A stretch of 41,218 nt of DNA, taken from an uncultured Pseudomonadota bacterium (GTDB lineage Bacteria > Pseudomonadota > Gammaproteobacteria > Steroidobacterales > Woeseiaceae). How positions within the stretch are numbered: position 1 is the stretch's first letter; each line of letters begins with the position of its first letter. Location of the stretch: assembly GCA_913055625.1 (NCBI GenBank), contig CAJXJW010000013.1:1-41218 (forward strand), in the 5' to 3' direction. The notes below the pieces were generated by a model. The model was not told the origin of the DNA. It saw only the letters and a program-made list of their open reading frames with translations, and searched no databases. The position numbers and the translations under genes are program-made. Below are positions 32,969-41,068 of the stretch, piece by piece.

Positions 32969-33883
32969 GTGCGGCACTGGCGGCGCCGGCTGCCGCTGCT
33001 CGGGCTCGCGCTGCTGCCGCTGGCCGCGGGGGCGCAGGACCTGGAGCCCCGGCGCTGGTCGCACCTGCCCGAGGGCGTGAACTTCGTGGCCGCGGCCTAC
33101 GGTTACACGGACGGCAATATCTTTCTCGACCCGGCGGTGCTCATCGAGGATGCGAACGCGCAGATCCACACGGTCGGGCTCGGCTACGTGCGCAGCTTCG
33201 GCCTGTTCGGGCGCTCGGCGCGCGTGGACGTCGTCGCGCCGTTCTCGAACGGGCACTGGGAAGGCCTGAACGAGGGCGAGTTCGTGGAAACGCGGCGCCA
33301 GGGCTTCGGCGACCCGAAGGTGCGCATCGCCATCAACCTCGCCGGATCGCCGGCGCAGACGCTCGCGGAGTTTGCGCGCTTCCGGCCGAGGACGATCGTG
33401 GGTGCCGCGCTCGAAGTGACGCTGCCGCTCGGTGAGTACTACACGGACCGGCTCGTGAACCTGGGCTCGAACCGCTGGTCGCTGCGGCCCCAGCTCGGCA
33501 TCGTCCACAACACCGGGCCGTGGGCGTTCGAGGCCACGGCGTCCGCCTGGTTCTTCGGGGACAACGACGACTACCAGGCGGCGGACCGCACGCTCGAGCA
33601 GGACCCGCTGTACGCGCTGGAGCTGCACGCCATCTACACGTTCCGCCCGGGCCTGTGGACGTCGCTGTCCGGCGCCTACGGCACCGGCGCGCGGGCGAAC
33701 GTCGGCAGCATCCGCAGCCCGTTCAAGCAGGTGAACGTGCTGTGGGCGGCGAGCTTCGGCTTCCCGATCGACCGGCTGCAAGGCATCAAGCTCGCGTACC
33801 AGCGCGGCCGCACGGCAGAGGAGATCGGCGTCGACTACGACCGCGTCATCGTCGCGTACTCGCGCATGTGGGGCGGGCGCTGA
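32969..33883 (+). CDS. Outer-membrane protein of the MetA-pathway (Phenol_MetA_deg) family
   Basis: 304 residues from GTG 32969, 2 bp after the peptidase stop. A signal peptide (VRHWRRRLPLLGLALLPLAAGAQ) is followed by a beta-barrel rich in YxFxP-type strands, for example FGDPKVRIAINL, ALEVTLPLGEYYTDRLVNLGSNRWSL and ATASAWFFGDN. This is the family annotated as putative MetA-pathway of phenol degradation, thought to be an outer-membrane transport barrel. No aromatic catabolism genes are nearby, so the family name should not be taken as function. Confidence 0.82.
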   Translation: MRHWRRRLPLLGLALLPLAAGAQDLEPRRWSHLPEGVNFVAAAYGYTDGNIFLDPAVLIEDANAQIHTVGLGYVRSFGLFGRSARVDVVAPFSNGHWEGLNEGEFVETRRQGFGDPKVRIAINLAGSPAQTLAEFARFRPRTIVGAALEVTLPLGEYYTDRLVNLGSNRWSLRPQLGIVHNTGPWAFEATASAWFFGDNDDYQAADRTLEQDPLYALELHAIYTFRPGLWTSLSGAYGTGARANVGSIRSPFKQVNVLWAASFGFPIDRLQGIKLAYQRGRTAEEIGVDYDRVIVAYSRMWGGR

Positions 33884-33887
33884 CACC

Positions 33888-34766
33888 GTGAGCTTCGCCA
33901 CGCCGAAACTGCGCCTGTATGCCGGCGCCGCGCTGATCAGCCTGTCGCCGGTGTGGGTGAAGCTGGTCAGCGTGTCGGCGACGACGAGTGGCTTCTACCG
34001 CGTCGCGTTCGGCGGCGTGGCGCTCACGATGTACCTGCTGCTTCGGCGCCGCAAGGTGAACTTCTCCGCGGCCATCTGGCGCATGCTGTTCATCGCCGCC
34101 GTGTTCTTCGCGCTGGACCTGTGGTTCTGGCACCGCAGCATCAACATCGTCGGGCCCGGGCTGTCCACGCTGCTCGCGAACTTCCAGGTGTTCTTCATGA
34201 TGCTCGCGGGGCTCGTGCTGTACCGCCAGGCGCCGCGGCCGGCGCAGGTGGTGGCGGTGCCGCTCGCGCTGGTGGGCCTCGCGATGATCGTGGGTTTCGA
34301 CTGGCGCGGGCTCGCGGCGGACTACCGCCTCGGCATCGTGTTCGGCCTGTTGACGGCCGTCGCGTACGCGGGCTACCTGCTCACGATGCGCGCGCTGCGG
34401 GACGCGGCGGACCGGCGGTTGCCGGTGCGCGAGATCGCGATGATGTCGCTGATGGTCGCCGCGATTCTCGGCACGTCGGCACTCGTCGAGGGCCAGTCGC
34501 TCGCGATCCCGACGCTCACCGACGCCGGCTGGCTGCTCGCCTACGGCCTGCTGTCGCACAGCCTCGGCATGATCCTGATCGCGTCCAGCCTGCCGCAGGT
34601 GACGCCCACCGACGCGGGCATCGCGCTGCTCTTGCAGCCGACGCTGAGCTTCCTGTGGGACGTGCTGTTCTTTGCGCGGCCGATGTCGGCGGTCGAGCTC
34701 GCGGGCGCCGCGCTCGCGCTGTTCGCAATCTGGCTCGGCGCCCGCCAGCGCTCACAGCAGGCGTAG
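33888..34766 (+). CDS. DMT superfamily (EamA) transporter
   Basis: 292 residues, GTG start, ten predicted transmembrane helices in two EamA repeats (about 5-145 and 150-285). Typical features are LSPVWVKL and the end-of-repeat stretch IALLLQPTLSFLWDVLFFARPMSAVELAGAALALFAIWLGA. EamA proteins usually export amino acids or metabolites. It is the last gene of a closely spaced set from CtlX onward (gaps of 2-7 bp or overlaps), which suggests export of an amino-acid-related product. Its 3' end overlaps the convergent lipid kinase by 15 bp. Confidence 0.9.
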   Translation: MSFATPKLRLYAGAALISLSPVWVKLVSVSATTSGFYRVAFGGVALTMYLLLRRRKVNFSAAIWRMLFIAAVFFALDLWFWHRSINIVGPGLSTLLANFQVFFMMLAGLVLYRQAPRPAQVVAVPLALVGLAMIVGFDWRGLAADYRLGIVFGLLTAVAYAGYLLTMRALRDAADRRLPVREIAMMSLMVAAILGTSALVEGQSLAIPTLTDAGWLLAYGLLSHSLGMILIASSLPQVTPTDAGIALLLQPTLSFLWDVLFFARPMSAVELAGAALALFAIWLGARQRSQQA

Positions 34767-35654
34767 CGCGCCCGGCAGGACCTCGACCTCGAACGACGAC
34801 TGCGGCGGCTGCACCTCGCCGTCCAGGTGCGACTCGACCGGCGCGTCTGCCGTGATCGTGATGCGCGTGACCGCCCACTGGTACACGTCGTCCTCGTCCA
34901 TGTGCGAGCCGCGCACGATCTTCGGTAGCAGGGCCAGGATGCGGCGGCGCGTGACCGGCCCGGCAACGACGAGGTTCAGCTCGCCATCGGACGCGCGCGC
35001 GTCCGGCGCGATATGAAACATGCCGCCGAGCCAGGGACCGTTCGCCGTGTTCGCGAGCGTCAGCGGCCCGTCCCACAGTACCTCGTCGCGGCGGCGTACC
35101 GTCATGCGTGGCGTCGCGACGCCCGGCGCCATCGCGCGGAAGATCGCGAGCAGGTAGACGAGGTCGCCGATGCGCCAGGCATAGCTGCGCGCGATGCGCG
35201 TGACGACGGCATCGAAGCCGATGCCGGCGCCGTTGCAGAAAAAGCGCTCGTTGATGCGCCCGGCGTCGACGCGCCGCGGCGGCGTGTCGCTGGTGATGCG
35301 GTCGGCGAGGAGCCGCACGGCCGTCTCCCAGTGCAGGGGCACGCCGGCCGCCTTCGCGAAATCGTTGCCGGTGCCGACCGGCACGACGCCGAACGCCGTC
35401 GACGCGTCCGCGGACAGGATGCCGTTGACGACCTCGTGCACGGTGCCGTCGCCGCCGGCGGCGATGATCGCGGCGGCGGGGTCGGCGGCCAGCGCGCGGG
35501 CCTGTTCCTCGATGTCGCCGGTGTCGGTGCTGACGTGCACCTGCGGGCGCAGGCCGGCCTGCTGGAACTGGGCGAGAATGCGGGCGAGCCGCCGGCCGGC
35601 CCGGCCGCGCCCGGCGGCGGGGTTGATCAACAGGTGCAGCGTCGGCGCGGCCAT
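34752..35654 (-). CDS. YegS/DAGK-family lipid kinase
   Basis: 300 residues. The diacylglycerol kinase catalytic domain shows HLLINPAAGRGRAGR, the nucleotide motif AAGGDGTVHEVVNGI and VPVGTGNDFAK. The C-terminal beta domain includes the conserved SHLDGE metal/phosphate region near the end. It phosphorylates a lipid (diacylglycerol or phosphatidylglycerol in relatives). It is divergent from plsY across 78 bp, so two phospholipid genes share an upstream region. Confidence 0.92.
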   Translation of the reverse strand: MAAPTLHLLINPAAGRGRAGRRLARILAQFQQAGLRPQVHVSTDTGDIEEQARALAADPAAAIIAAGGDGTVHEVVNGILSADASTAFGVVPVGTGNDFAKAAGVPLHWETAVRLLADRITSDTPPRRVDAGRINERFFCNGAGIGFDAVVTRIARSYAWRIGDLVYLLAIFRAMAPGVATPRMTVRRRDEVLWDGPLTLANTANGPWLGGMFHIAPDARASDGELNLVVAGPVTRRRILALLPKIVRGSHMDEDDVYQWAVTRITITADAPVESHLDGEVQPPQSSFEVEVLPGALRLL

Positions 35655-35681
35655 CGCAAGCCTCGGAGCAGTGACGCCCGA

Positions 35682-35690
35682 TGCTACAAT
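35682..35690 (+). promoter_or_regulatory. Putative extended -10 promoter of the plsY operon
   Basis: TGCTACAAT is an extended -10 (TGn plus TACAAT) 43 bp before the plsY start. No good -35 is seen, which extended -10 promoters can tolerate. Confidence 0.4.
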
Positions 35691-35732
35691 GCCGCACCAA
35701 CAGGGTGCAAAACGTCGGCGGATCCACACCGC

Positions 35733-36416
35733 ATGCTCGAACTGGGGACCAAGTTTCTGCTCAGCTACTTCATCGGCTCGCTGATGGGGTCGCTCATCAT
35801 GGGCCGCCTGCGCGGCGGCGTGGACATCCGCACCATGGGCAGCGGCAACGCGGGCGGCACGAACGCGCTGCGCACGCAGGGCATCTGGTTCGCGCTCGGC
35901 GTCGTCGTCATCGACATCGGCAAGGGTGCGGTGGCGGCCGGCGTCGTGCCCGCGCTGAACCTCCCGTTCGCACCGAACGACCCCGCCGTGTCCCGCGAGT
36001 GGCTCGCGCTGTGCTGCGCGGCCGCGGCGGTGTGCGGGCACGTGTGGCCGATGTACCACCGCTTCCAGGGCGGCAAGGGCGCGGCCACGTTCATCGGCAC
36101 GCTGCTGGTGCTGGGGCCGATGCTGGTTCTGCCGCTGCTGCTCGTCTGGGCCTGGGTGCTGACGATGTCGGGCTACGTCGGGCTGTCGACGATGGCCGCG
36201 GCGGTATTCCTGCCCGTGTGGATCGCCATTACGCGGCTGCCGGACGAGCAGCCGCTGTTCATCTATGCCGTCGCGATGGCGCTGTTCATCATCTATTGCC
36301 ACCGTTCCAACATCCGGCGCATGCGCGACGGCAACGAGCACCGCAACGACAAGCTGATGGTGTTCCGGCGGCGCGCGGCCGCCGGCGGCAAGCCGGAGAT
36401 CGATGACGACGCCTGA
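35733..36416 (+). CDS. plsY: Glycerol-3-phosphate acyltransferase PlsY
   Basis: 227 residues, inner-membrane acyl-phosphate:glycerol-3-phosphate acyltransferase, first step of phospholipid synthesis. Motifs are GSLMGSLIMGRL, GSGNAGGTNALRT (motif 1), and FQGGKGAATFIGTLLVL (motif 2), with about five transmembrane helices and a C-terminal HRSNIRRMRDGNEHR (motif 3). The basic C-terminal tail is longer than in many homologues. It is the first gene of an operon in which each start overlaps the preceding stop: birA by 14 bp, then coaX and the SPOR gene by 4 bp each. Confidence 0.96.
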   Translation: MLELGTKFLLSYFIGSLMGSLIMGRLRGGVDIRTMGSGNAGGTNALRTQGIWFALGVVVIDIGKGAVAAGVVPALNLPFAPNDPAVSREWLALCCAAAAVCGHVWPMYHRFQGGKGAATFIGTLLVLGPMLVLPLLLVWAWVLTMSGYVGLSTMAAAVFLPVWIAITRLPDEQPLFIYAVAMALFIIYCHRSNIRRMRDGNEHRNDKLMVFRRRAAAGGKPEIDDDA

Positions 36417-37209
36417 CGAGGCCGCGCTGCGCGAGTGGCTGGCCGGCATCGATCCGTCCGCGATCGAGCAACTCGAGGTGTTCGACCGCATCGGCTCGAC
36501 GAACACCCACCTGCGCGAGCAGCCCGCGCCGTCGCCCGGCGCGCTGCGCGTGGCACTCGCCGACCACCAGACCGCGGGCCGCGGCCGCCACGAGAACCGC
36601 TGGATCTCGGCGCCGGGGCGCAGCCTGTGCCTGTCGGTGGCCTACACGTTCCGCGAAGCGCCCGAGAACCTGCCGGCGCTGACGCTGGTGCTGGGCATCG
36701 GCGCGGTGGACGCGCTTTCTGAGGTCGGCGCCGAGGGCGTGCGGCTGAAGTGGCCGAACGACCTCGTGGTCGCCGACGCGAAACTGGGCGGCATCCTTAC
36801 CGAGACGAAGGTCGGCAAGGCCGGCACCGTGGTCGTGGCCGGCATCGGCATTAACCTGCGGCTGCCGGACCGCATCGACGACGCCGTCGCTGCGTCGTCG
36901 CTGCGGCCCGTGGACCTCGCCTCGCTGGTGCACGAGCTGCCGACGCGCGAGGAGCTCGCGGCGCACGTGATCGAGCACTGGCGCGCGGCGCTCATGCATT
37001 ACGACGAGCACGGCTTCCGGCCCTTCCTGCGCCGCTACCGGACCCTGGACTGGCTGCGCGGGCGCCGCGTGGAGGTGCGCTCCGGCGAGTCCGTGATTGC
37101 GGGTGTCGTGGAAGGCGTGGACAGCGACGGCGCGCTGCAACTCGGCACGCCCGCCGGGCGCCAGTCGGTGGTGTCGGGCTCGATTGTGTCTGCGGAAGCG
37201 CCGCGATGA
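36403..37209 (+). CDS. birA: Biotin--[acetyl-CoA-carboxylase] ligase
   Basis: 268 residues. It activates biotin to biotinyl-AMP and attaches it to biotin carboxyl carrier protein. Motifs: STNTHLRE, ADHQTAGRGRHENRWIS (biotinyl-AMP loop GRGRHENRW), LKWPNDLVVADAKLGGILTE (catalytic Lys in KWPND) and GIGINL. It lacks the N-terminal helix-turn-helix of E. coli BirA, so it is a ligase only and not a repressor. The C-terminal SH3-like domain is present (RRVEVRSGESVIAGVVEGVD). Confidence 0.96.
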   Translation: MTTPDEAALREWLAGIDPSAIEQLEVFDRIGSTNTHLREQPAPSPGALRVALADHQTAGRGRHENRWISAPGRSLCLSVAYTFREAPENLPALTLVLGIGAVDALSEVGAEGVRLKWPNDLVVADAKLGGILTETKVGKAGTVVVAGIGINLRLPDRIDDAVAASSLRPVDLASLVHELPTREELAAHVIEHWRAALMHYDEHGFRPFLRRYRTLDWLRGRRVEVRSGESVIAGVVEGVDSDGALQLGTPAGRQSVVSGSIVSAEAPR

Positions 37210-37979
37210 AGGCGCTGCTGCTCGACGTGGGCAATACGCGCATCAAGTGGGGCGTGGGCGACGAAACCGGTATCCACCGCACCGGGCACATCGCGCAGGA
37301 GACGCTGAAGGAGCAGGGGCTCGGCGTGCTGACGTCGCGCCTGCCGCACGACGTGGACGCGGTGATCGCGAGCAACGTGGCGGGGCCCACGTTCGCGACG
37401 CGCCTCGCGGGCGTGGTCGGCATGCACTGCGGCCGGGACGTGCGCTTCGCCGCGTCGACGCGCACGGCCTGTGGCATCACGAACGGCTACCGGCAGCCGC
37501 GGCGCCTGGGCGTGGACCGCTGGGTGGCGCTGATCGGTGCGTGGGCGGAACTGGAACGCGCGTGCCTTGTGGTCGACGTGGGCACGGCCGTGACGATCGA
37601 CGCGCTCGACGACGAGGGCCTGCACCTGGGCGGGCAGATCCTGCCGGGCATCGCGCTGATGGCGTCGTCGCTCGCGGAAGACACGGCACAGATCCCGCCG
37701 ACGAAGCCGGTGAAGACGGAGGCGCTCACCGGCGAGAACCTGTTCGCGAAGAACACGCGCACGGCGGTGCAGAGCGGCGCGCTGGGGGCGGTGACGGGCG
37801 CCGTCGAACGGGCAATTAGAACTTTGCGATCAAGCGCTTATGACGCCGAGCTGGTCTTGACCGGTGGGGATGCCTCGCGCATCCTAGGCGCGCTCGATGC
37901 CGAGCCGCTGCACCGGCCGAACCTGGTATTGCAGGGGCTGTGGCGACTGCTCGAGACCGACCCGCCACGGACGCCATGA
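37206..37979 (+). CDS. coaX: Type III pantothenate kinase
   Basis: 257 residues. Phosphorylates pantothenate, the first step of coenzyme A synthesis. ASKHA-fold motifs: DVGNTRIKWG (phosphate 1), GVDRWVALIGAW (the family's GxDR segment), VVDVGTAVTIDAL (phosphate 2) and LTGGDAS (adenosine). ATGA overlap with birA upstream and with the SPOR gene downstream. birA followed by coaX is a conserved pair in many Gammaproteobacteria. Confidence 0.96.
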   Translation: MKALLLDVGNTRIKWGVGDETGIHRTGHIAQETLKEQGLGVLTSRLPHDVDAVIASNVAGPTFATRLAGVVGMHCGRDVRFAASTRTACGITNGYRQPRRLGVDRWVALIGAWAELERACLVVDVGTAVTIDALDDEGLHLGGQILPGIALMASSLAEDTAQIPPTKPVKTEALTGENLFAKNTRTAVQSGALGAVTGAVERAIRTLRSSAYDAELVLTGGDASRILGALDAEPLHRPNLVLQGLWRLLETDPPRTP

Positions 37980-38671
37980 GAAACCTGCTGCTGATCCTGC
38001 TGCTTGCGAACATCCTGTACTTCATGTGGGGATGGCTGTCGCACGATGACGCAAAGCCGGGCGTGGCGCTGATCGACGAGGCGGACCTCGGCCCGCCGCT
38101 GGAGATGGCGCAGAAGCGACCGCAGGCGGAGGACGTGGAGAGCGTGGGCGCGGTGCTGGGCTCGGGCGAGGGCACGGACCTGATTGCGGTCGTCGGCCGT
38201 TCGTGCGTGACGATCGGGCCGCTGCGCGAGAGCGACGACGCCGACGAGGCTGCCGCCCGCTACGCGGCCGAGAACATGCGGACGAAGATCCGCTCGGGCT
38301 TCGGCCAGGTGTTCGTGGGGCACTGGGTGCAGGTGCGCGACGTGCCGAGCCGCGACGAGGCGAACCGCATGATCGGTATCCTGCACGAGGCCGGGCTCAC
38401 GGACGCCTACATGGTCGAGACCGAGGACGAGGGCATCAAGATCTCGCTGGGCCTGTTCGGCAACCTGGACAGCGCCGAGCGCATAGAGCTGGAAGCGACG
38501 TCGCTGGGCCTTCCCGCCGACATCGCACCACGCATGGCGGACAGCACCATCTACTGGGTGGACGTGGCGCTGCTGCCGGGCCGCGGCGCCGGCGACATCG
38601 TGGAATTGTACGGGGAAGACAAGGTGAAGCTCCGCGGGGAAGCCACCTGCCCCGGCGGCGGTGTAAACTAG
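37976..38671 (+). CDS. SPOR-domain membrane protein
   Basis: 231 residues. A single N-terminal transmembrane helix (about 3-19, LLLILLLANILYFMWGW), a linker, and a C-terminal region with repeated beta-alpha elements (GHWVQVRDVPSRDEANRMIGILHEAG and LGLFGNLDSAERIELEATSLG) like SPOR peptidoglycan-binding domains. The position after coaX and before a tRNA cluster is that of the SPOR proteins in Pseudomonas-type genomes. Likely periplasmic and envelope-associated. Confidence 0.85.
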   Translation: MRNLLLILLLANILYFMWGWLSHDDAKPGVALIDEADLGPPLEMAQKRPQAEDVESVGAVLGSGEGTDLIAVVGRSCVTIGPLRESDDADEAAARYAAENMRTKIRSGFGQVFVGHWVQVRDVPSRDEANRMIGILHEAGLTDAYMVETEDEGIKISLGLFGNLDSAERIELEATSLGLPADIAPRMADSTIYWVDVALLPGRGAGDIVELYGEDKVKLRGEATCPGGGVN

Positions 38672-38693
38672 CCCCGCCTGAACGAGACACTGT

Positions 38694-38769
38694 GCCGGTA
38701 TAGCTCAGTCGGTAGAGCAACTGATTTGTAATCAGTAGGTCCCGGGTTCGACTCCTGGTGCCGGCACCA
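38694..38769 (+). tRNA. tRNA-Thr (anticodon TGT)
   Basis: 76-nt cloverleaf with encoded CCA. Acceptor GCCGGTA/TGCCGGC, D-arm GCTC-GAGC, anticodon arm ACTGA-TTTGTAA-TCAGT with TGT at 38727-38729, variable AGGTC, and T-arm CCGGG-TTCGACT-CCTGG. It corresponds to E. coli thrU, the first tRNA of the thrU-tyrU-glyT-thrT-tufB group. Confidence 0.98.
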
Positions 38770-38786
38770 TATACTTAACAAGTAAC

Positions 38787-38896
38787 GACTAGTTCGGATT
38801 CTTACAGCCCGCCATGCAGACAGCATGCACTGGAGGTCGATTGGTCGCTTCGGGATTTGTTCGCTAGCACGAAACGGCCAATCACTCCGGCTAGTC
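38787..38896. repeat. Nested inverted repeats between tRNA-Thr and the ATPase gene
   Basis: Outer arms GACTAG (38787-38792) and CTAGTC (38891-38896) enclose a 14-bp imperfect inverted repeat (38839-38852 and 38870-38883; one mismatch, one G.U) with a 17-nt loop. There is no gene in this 206-bp stretch and composition has already dropped. It could be an att/recombination site, a transposon-end remnant or a leader structure. Confidence 0.5.
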
Positions 38897-38975
38897 AAGT
38901 CACCGCACACTAGATCAGGCTTCTGAGATTTGGTTCATACGTCTGGCCGAGCGCAAGCGGTGGGAGAGGCGGTAG

Positions 38976-40988
38976 ATGTCACAGACAGCGCGAATAGTTC
39001 ATCTCCTACTTTTTCTAGCGATTCTTCTCTCTCTCAATTATTGGCTGACTGGTCTCGTCAGTTTCGGTCGCGGCGACACGGCAATCTGGATTCATGCTGG
39101 CTTGTTGATGCTGGTCGTAGGTATCTATTGGATCGAGCCATTCTTTACTCGCCCAGCCGACGTCGTCGTAAACTCTCTTGTTGTGTTCGTCTCGGTATCG
39201 ACGCTGAACAATCCGCCATACGAACATTGGTGGGATATCCTTCGTTATTCGTCGCTAACACTAATGACTCTGGCGTTCATTGCGATCTTGTTTGGTGTTC
39301 AAGGCCAGTCACTCTCAGAACGTCCGTGGCCGGTTCGATTCGCTTACGGTGCAGCTACAAGGCTTGGGTCCGCAAAAGTCATTTTTTCTGTTGTGTTTTT
39401 CTTGGCGCTGATTACCTACTTCGATCTTAACGACGAGAAGACAAAGTGGTTCGTACTTTTTTGGTTAACAGTAATCTTGACAAACGAATTGCGAATTCCG
39501 CAGTTCTTGGAACAGCTGTTTAGATCCCGACGAAGCGGTCAGAACAAGTTTCTCGGTAAGATCACAAGATTTGTTGAGCCAAACATCGTTCGCTTCTCAA
39601 TACCTGAGAACGTAAAGTGCGGTCGTGGTGATCTTGTAGCGTTTACCAAAGACTCTGTTCTAACAGATGACTGTCCGCTCGCCTACGTAATAAATCACAG
39701 GCGAACAGCGTCAACCTTGGAAGCGGAAGCCATGCTCCTGTCCTCGGGCTTTTCAGAAGGCGCTGTTGATGATCGAACCACAGTGATTTCTGTGAGTGAT
39801 GAGGACCCAAGGTACCAAGACCGGATTGCTGCAGCCGAACTCTTTAGGTTCCGGGAAAGAAAAGTGGGTTTCGCGAAAAATGGGTCGGATGTTGGTCGCC
39901 TCCGTATGGAGTTAGTGGGATCTTCCTCATTGGAAGAAGGCCACTTACTGAAACTAATTGCACGCCAAAAAGACGTCTATTATCAGGTCACCAATGCCGA
40001 ATTATGCGAAGAACCGACCCTTGATGGCTCGAAGAGAGTGTTCACGCTTGCAGCCGCATCTCAGCTAGGCACATGGGTTGCGGAATCGCGTTCTTTTCAG
40101 CCATACAGCTGGGTTTCTCCTGAATCCGCTCCCGTCTATGCCGTTTTACCCGAAGGAGAAGCTGACGTGCTTGGGGCTGGGCTGACTCAGACTATCGGAG
40201 TCGTGCCAAACTCATCATTTCCCGTTGATGTAAGACTTGGCGACTTGGCGCTATATCATTCAGCGATTCTTGGGGTAACTGGTACCGGCAAGTCATACCT
40301 CGCATTCGACTTAGTGGAACGTCTCGCTGCAGCTGGAACAAAAGTCCTTTGCTTGGATGTAACTGGTGATTACGCCCGCCATCTTCAGGAAGCGGTAAAA
40401 ATTTCAAGTTCGAGTGCAATACAGCCTTTTCTAAGCGATGCGACTGCGCCTCAAATCGGAGTTGTTGAGTTTACGGAGGCTACGCACCCGATTCTTGCGA
40501 CGTTGCGAATAGCGCAGAGCGCTATGGCATGGTGCAAAGCAAATCGCTCAGACGAAGATGTAATCAACCCTCGACCAAAAGTGCTCTTGCTATTGGAAGA
40601 GTCACATACCTTGGTCCCAGAATGGAACTTCAACCCGGAGAAGACTCATCAGGACTCAGTCAGCAAGACTGCTCAGGTGGTGCTTCAGGCGAGGAAGTAT
40701 GGCTTAGGGTTTTGTGTGATTACTCAACGCACGGCGAACGTTACGAAAAGCATATTGAACCAGTGCAATTCGATCTTCTCTTTTCAGGCGTTTGACGAGA
40801 CCAGCTTCGACTTCTTGTCAAACTATATGGGTAGAAGCTATGTTCGAGCTCTTCCAAATTTGCAGGAAAGACACGGGGTTTTCGTCGGTAAAGCTTCGGT
40901 TTCTCCTCGGCCACTGATCGTAAGGTTCAGTGAGCAAGCTCGCACTCTGCGTGAAGATCCAATGCCTGAGTATGAACCCCCAACCTAA
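38976..40988 (+). CDS. Membrane-anchored HerA/FtsK-type ATPase, low-GC cargo
   Basis: 670 residues. The N-terminal 170 residues hold about five to six hydrophobic helices (near 7-27, 36-53, 62-78, 93-109, 134-150 and 157-170). A middle beta-rich region (about 195-420) follows. The C-terminal RecA-like motor of the HerA/DUF87 type has Walker A GVTGTGKSY (433-441), Walker B VLLLLEESH (536-544), and the HerA-like sensor ITQRTANVTKSILNQCNSIFSFQ (582-604). HerA relatives pump DNA or energise nuclease partners; membrane anchoring is unusual for HerA. ATG 38976 follows GGAGAGG. Base composition and codon use differ sharply from all upstream genes, pointing to transfer. No partner nuclease is visible before the window ends. 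Confidence 0.85.
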   Translation: MSQTARIVHLLLFLAILLSLNYWLTGLVSFGRGDTAIWIHAGLLMLVVGIYWIEPFFTRPADVVVNSLVVFVSVSTLNNPPYEHWWDILRYSSLTLMTLAFIAILFGVQGQSLSERPWPVRFAYGAATRLGSAKVIFSVVFFLALITYFDLNDEKTKWFVLFWLTVILTNELRIPQFLEQLFRSRRSGQNKFLGKITRFVEPNIVRFSIPENVKCGRGDLVAFTKDSVLTDDCPLAYVINHRRTASTLEAEAMLLSSGFSEGAVDDRTTVISVSDEDPRYQDRIAAAELFRFRERKVGFAKNGSDVGRLRMELVGSSSLEEGHLLKLIARQKDVYYQVTNAELCEEPTLDGSKRVFTLAAASQLGTWVAESRSFQPYSWVSPESAPVYAVLPEGEADVLGAGLTQTIGVVPNSSFPVDVRLGDLALYHSAILGVTGTGKSYLAFDLVERLAAAGTKVLCLDVTGDYARHLQEAVKISSSSAIQPFLSDATAPQIGVVEFTEATHPILATLRIAQSAMAWCKANRSDEDVINPRPKVLLLLEESHTLVPEWNFNPEKTHQDSVSKTAQVVLQARKYGLGFCVITQRTANVTKSILNQCNSIFSFQAFDETSFDFLSNYMGRSYVRALPNLQERHGVFVGKASVSPRPLIVRFSEQARTLREDPMPEYEPPT

Positions 40989-41068
40989 TACCGTCTTGGC
41001 GACTGGTAGTAATTCTGCCAGATGGATTCGTATTGGCCTATTGGGGGAGGCAAACCTGACATCTCTCG

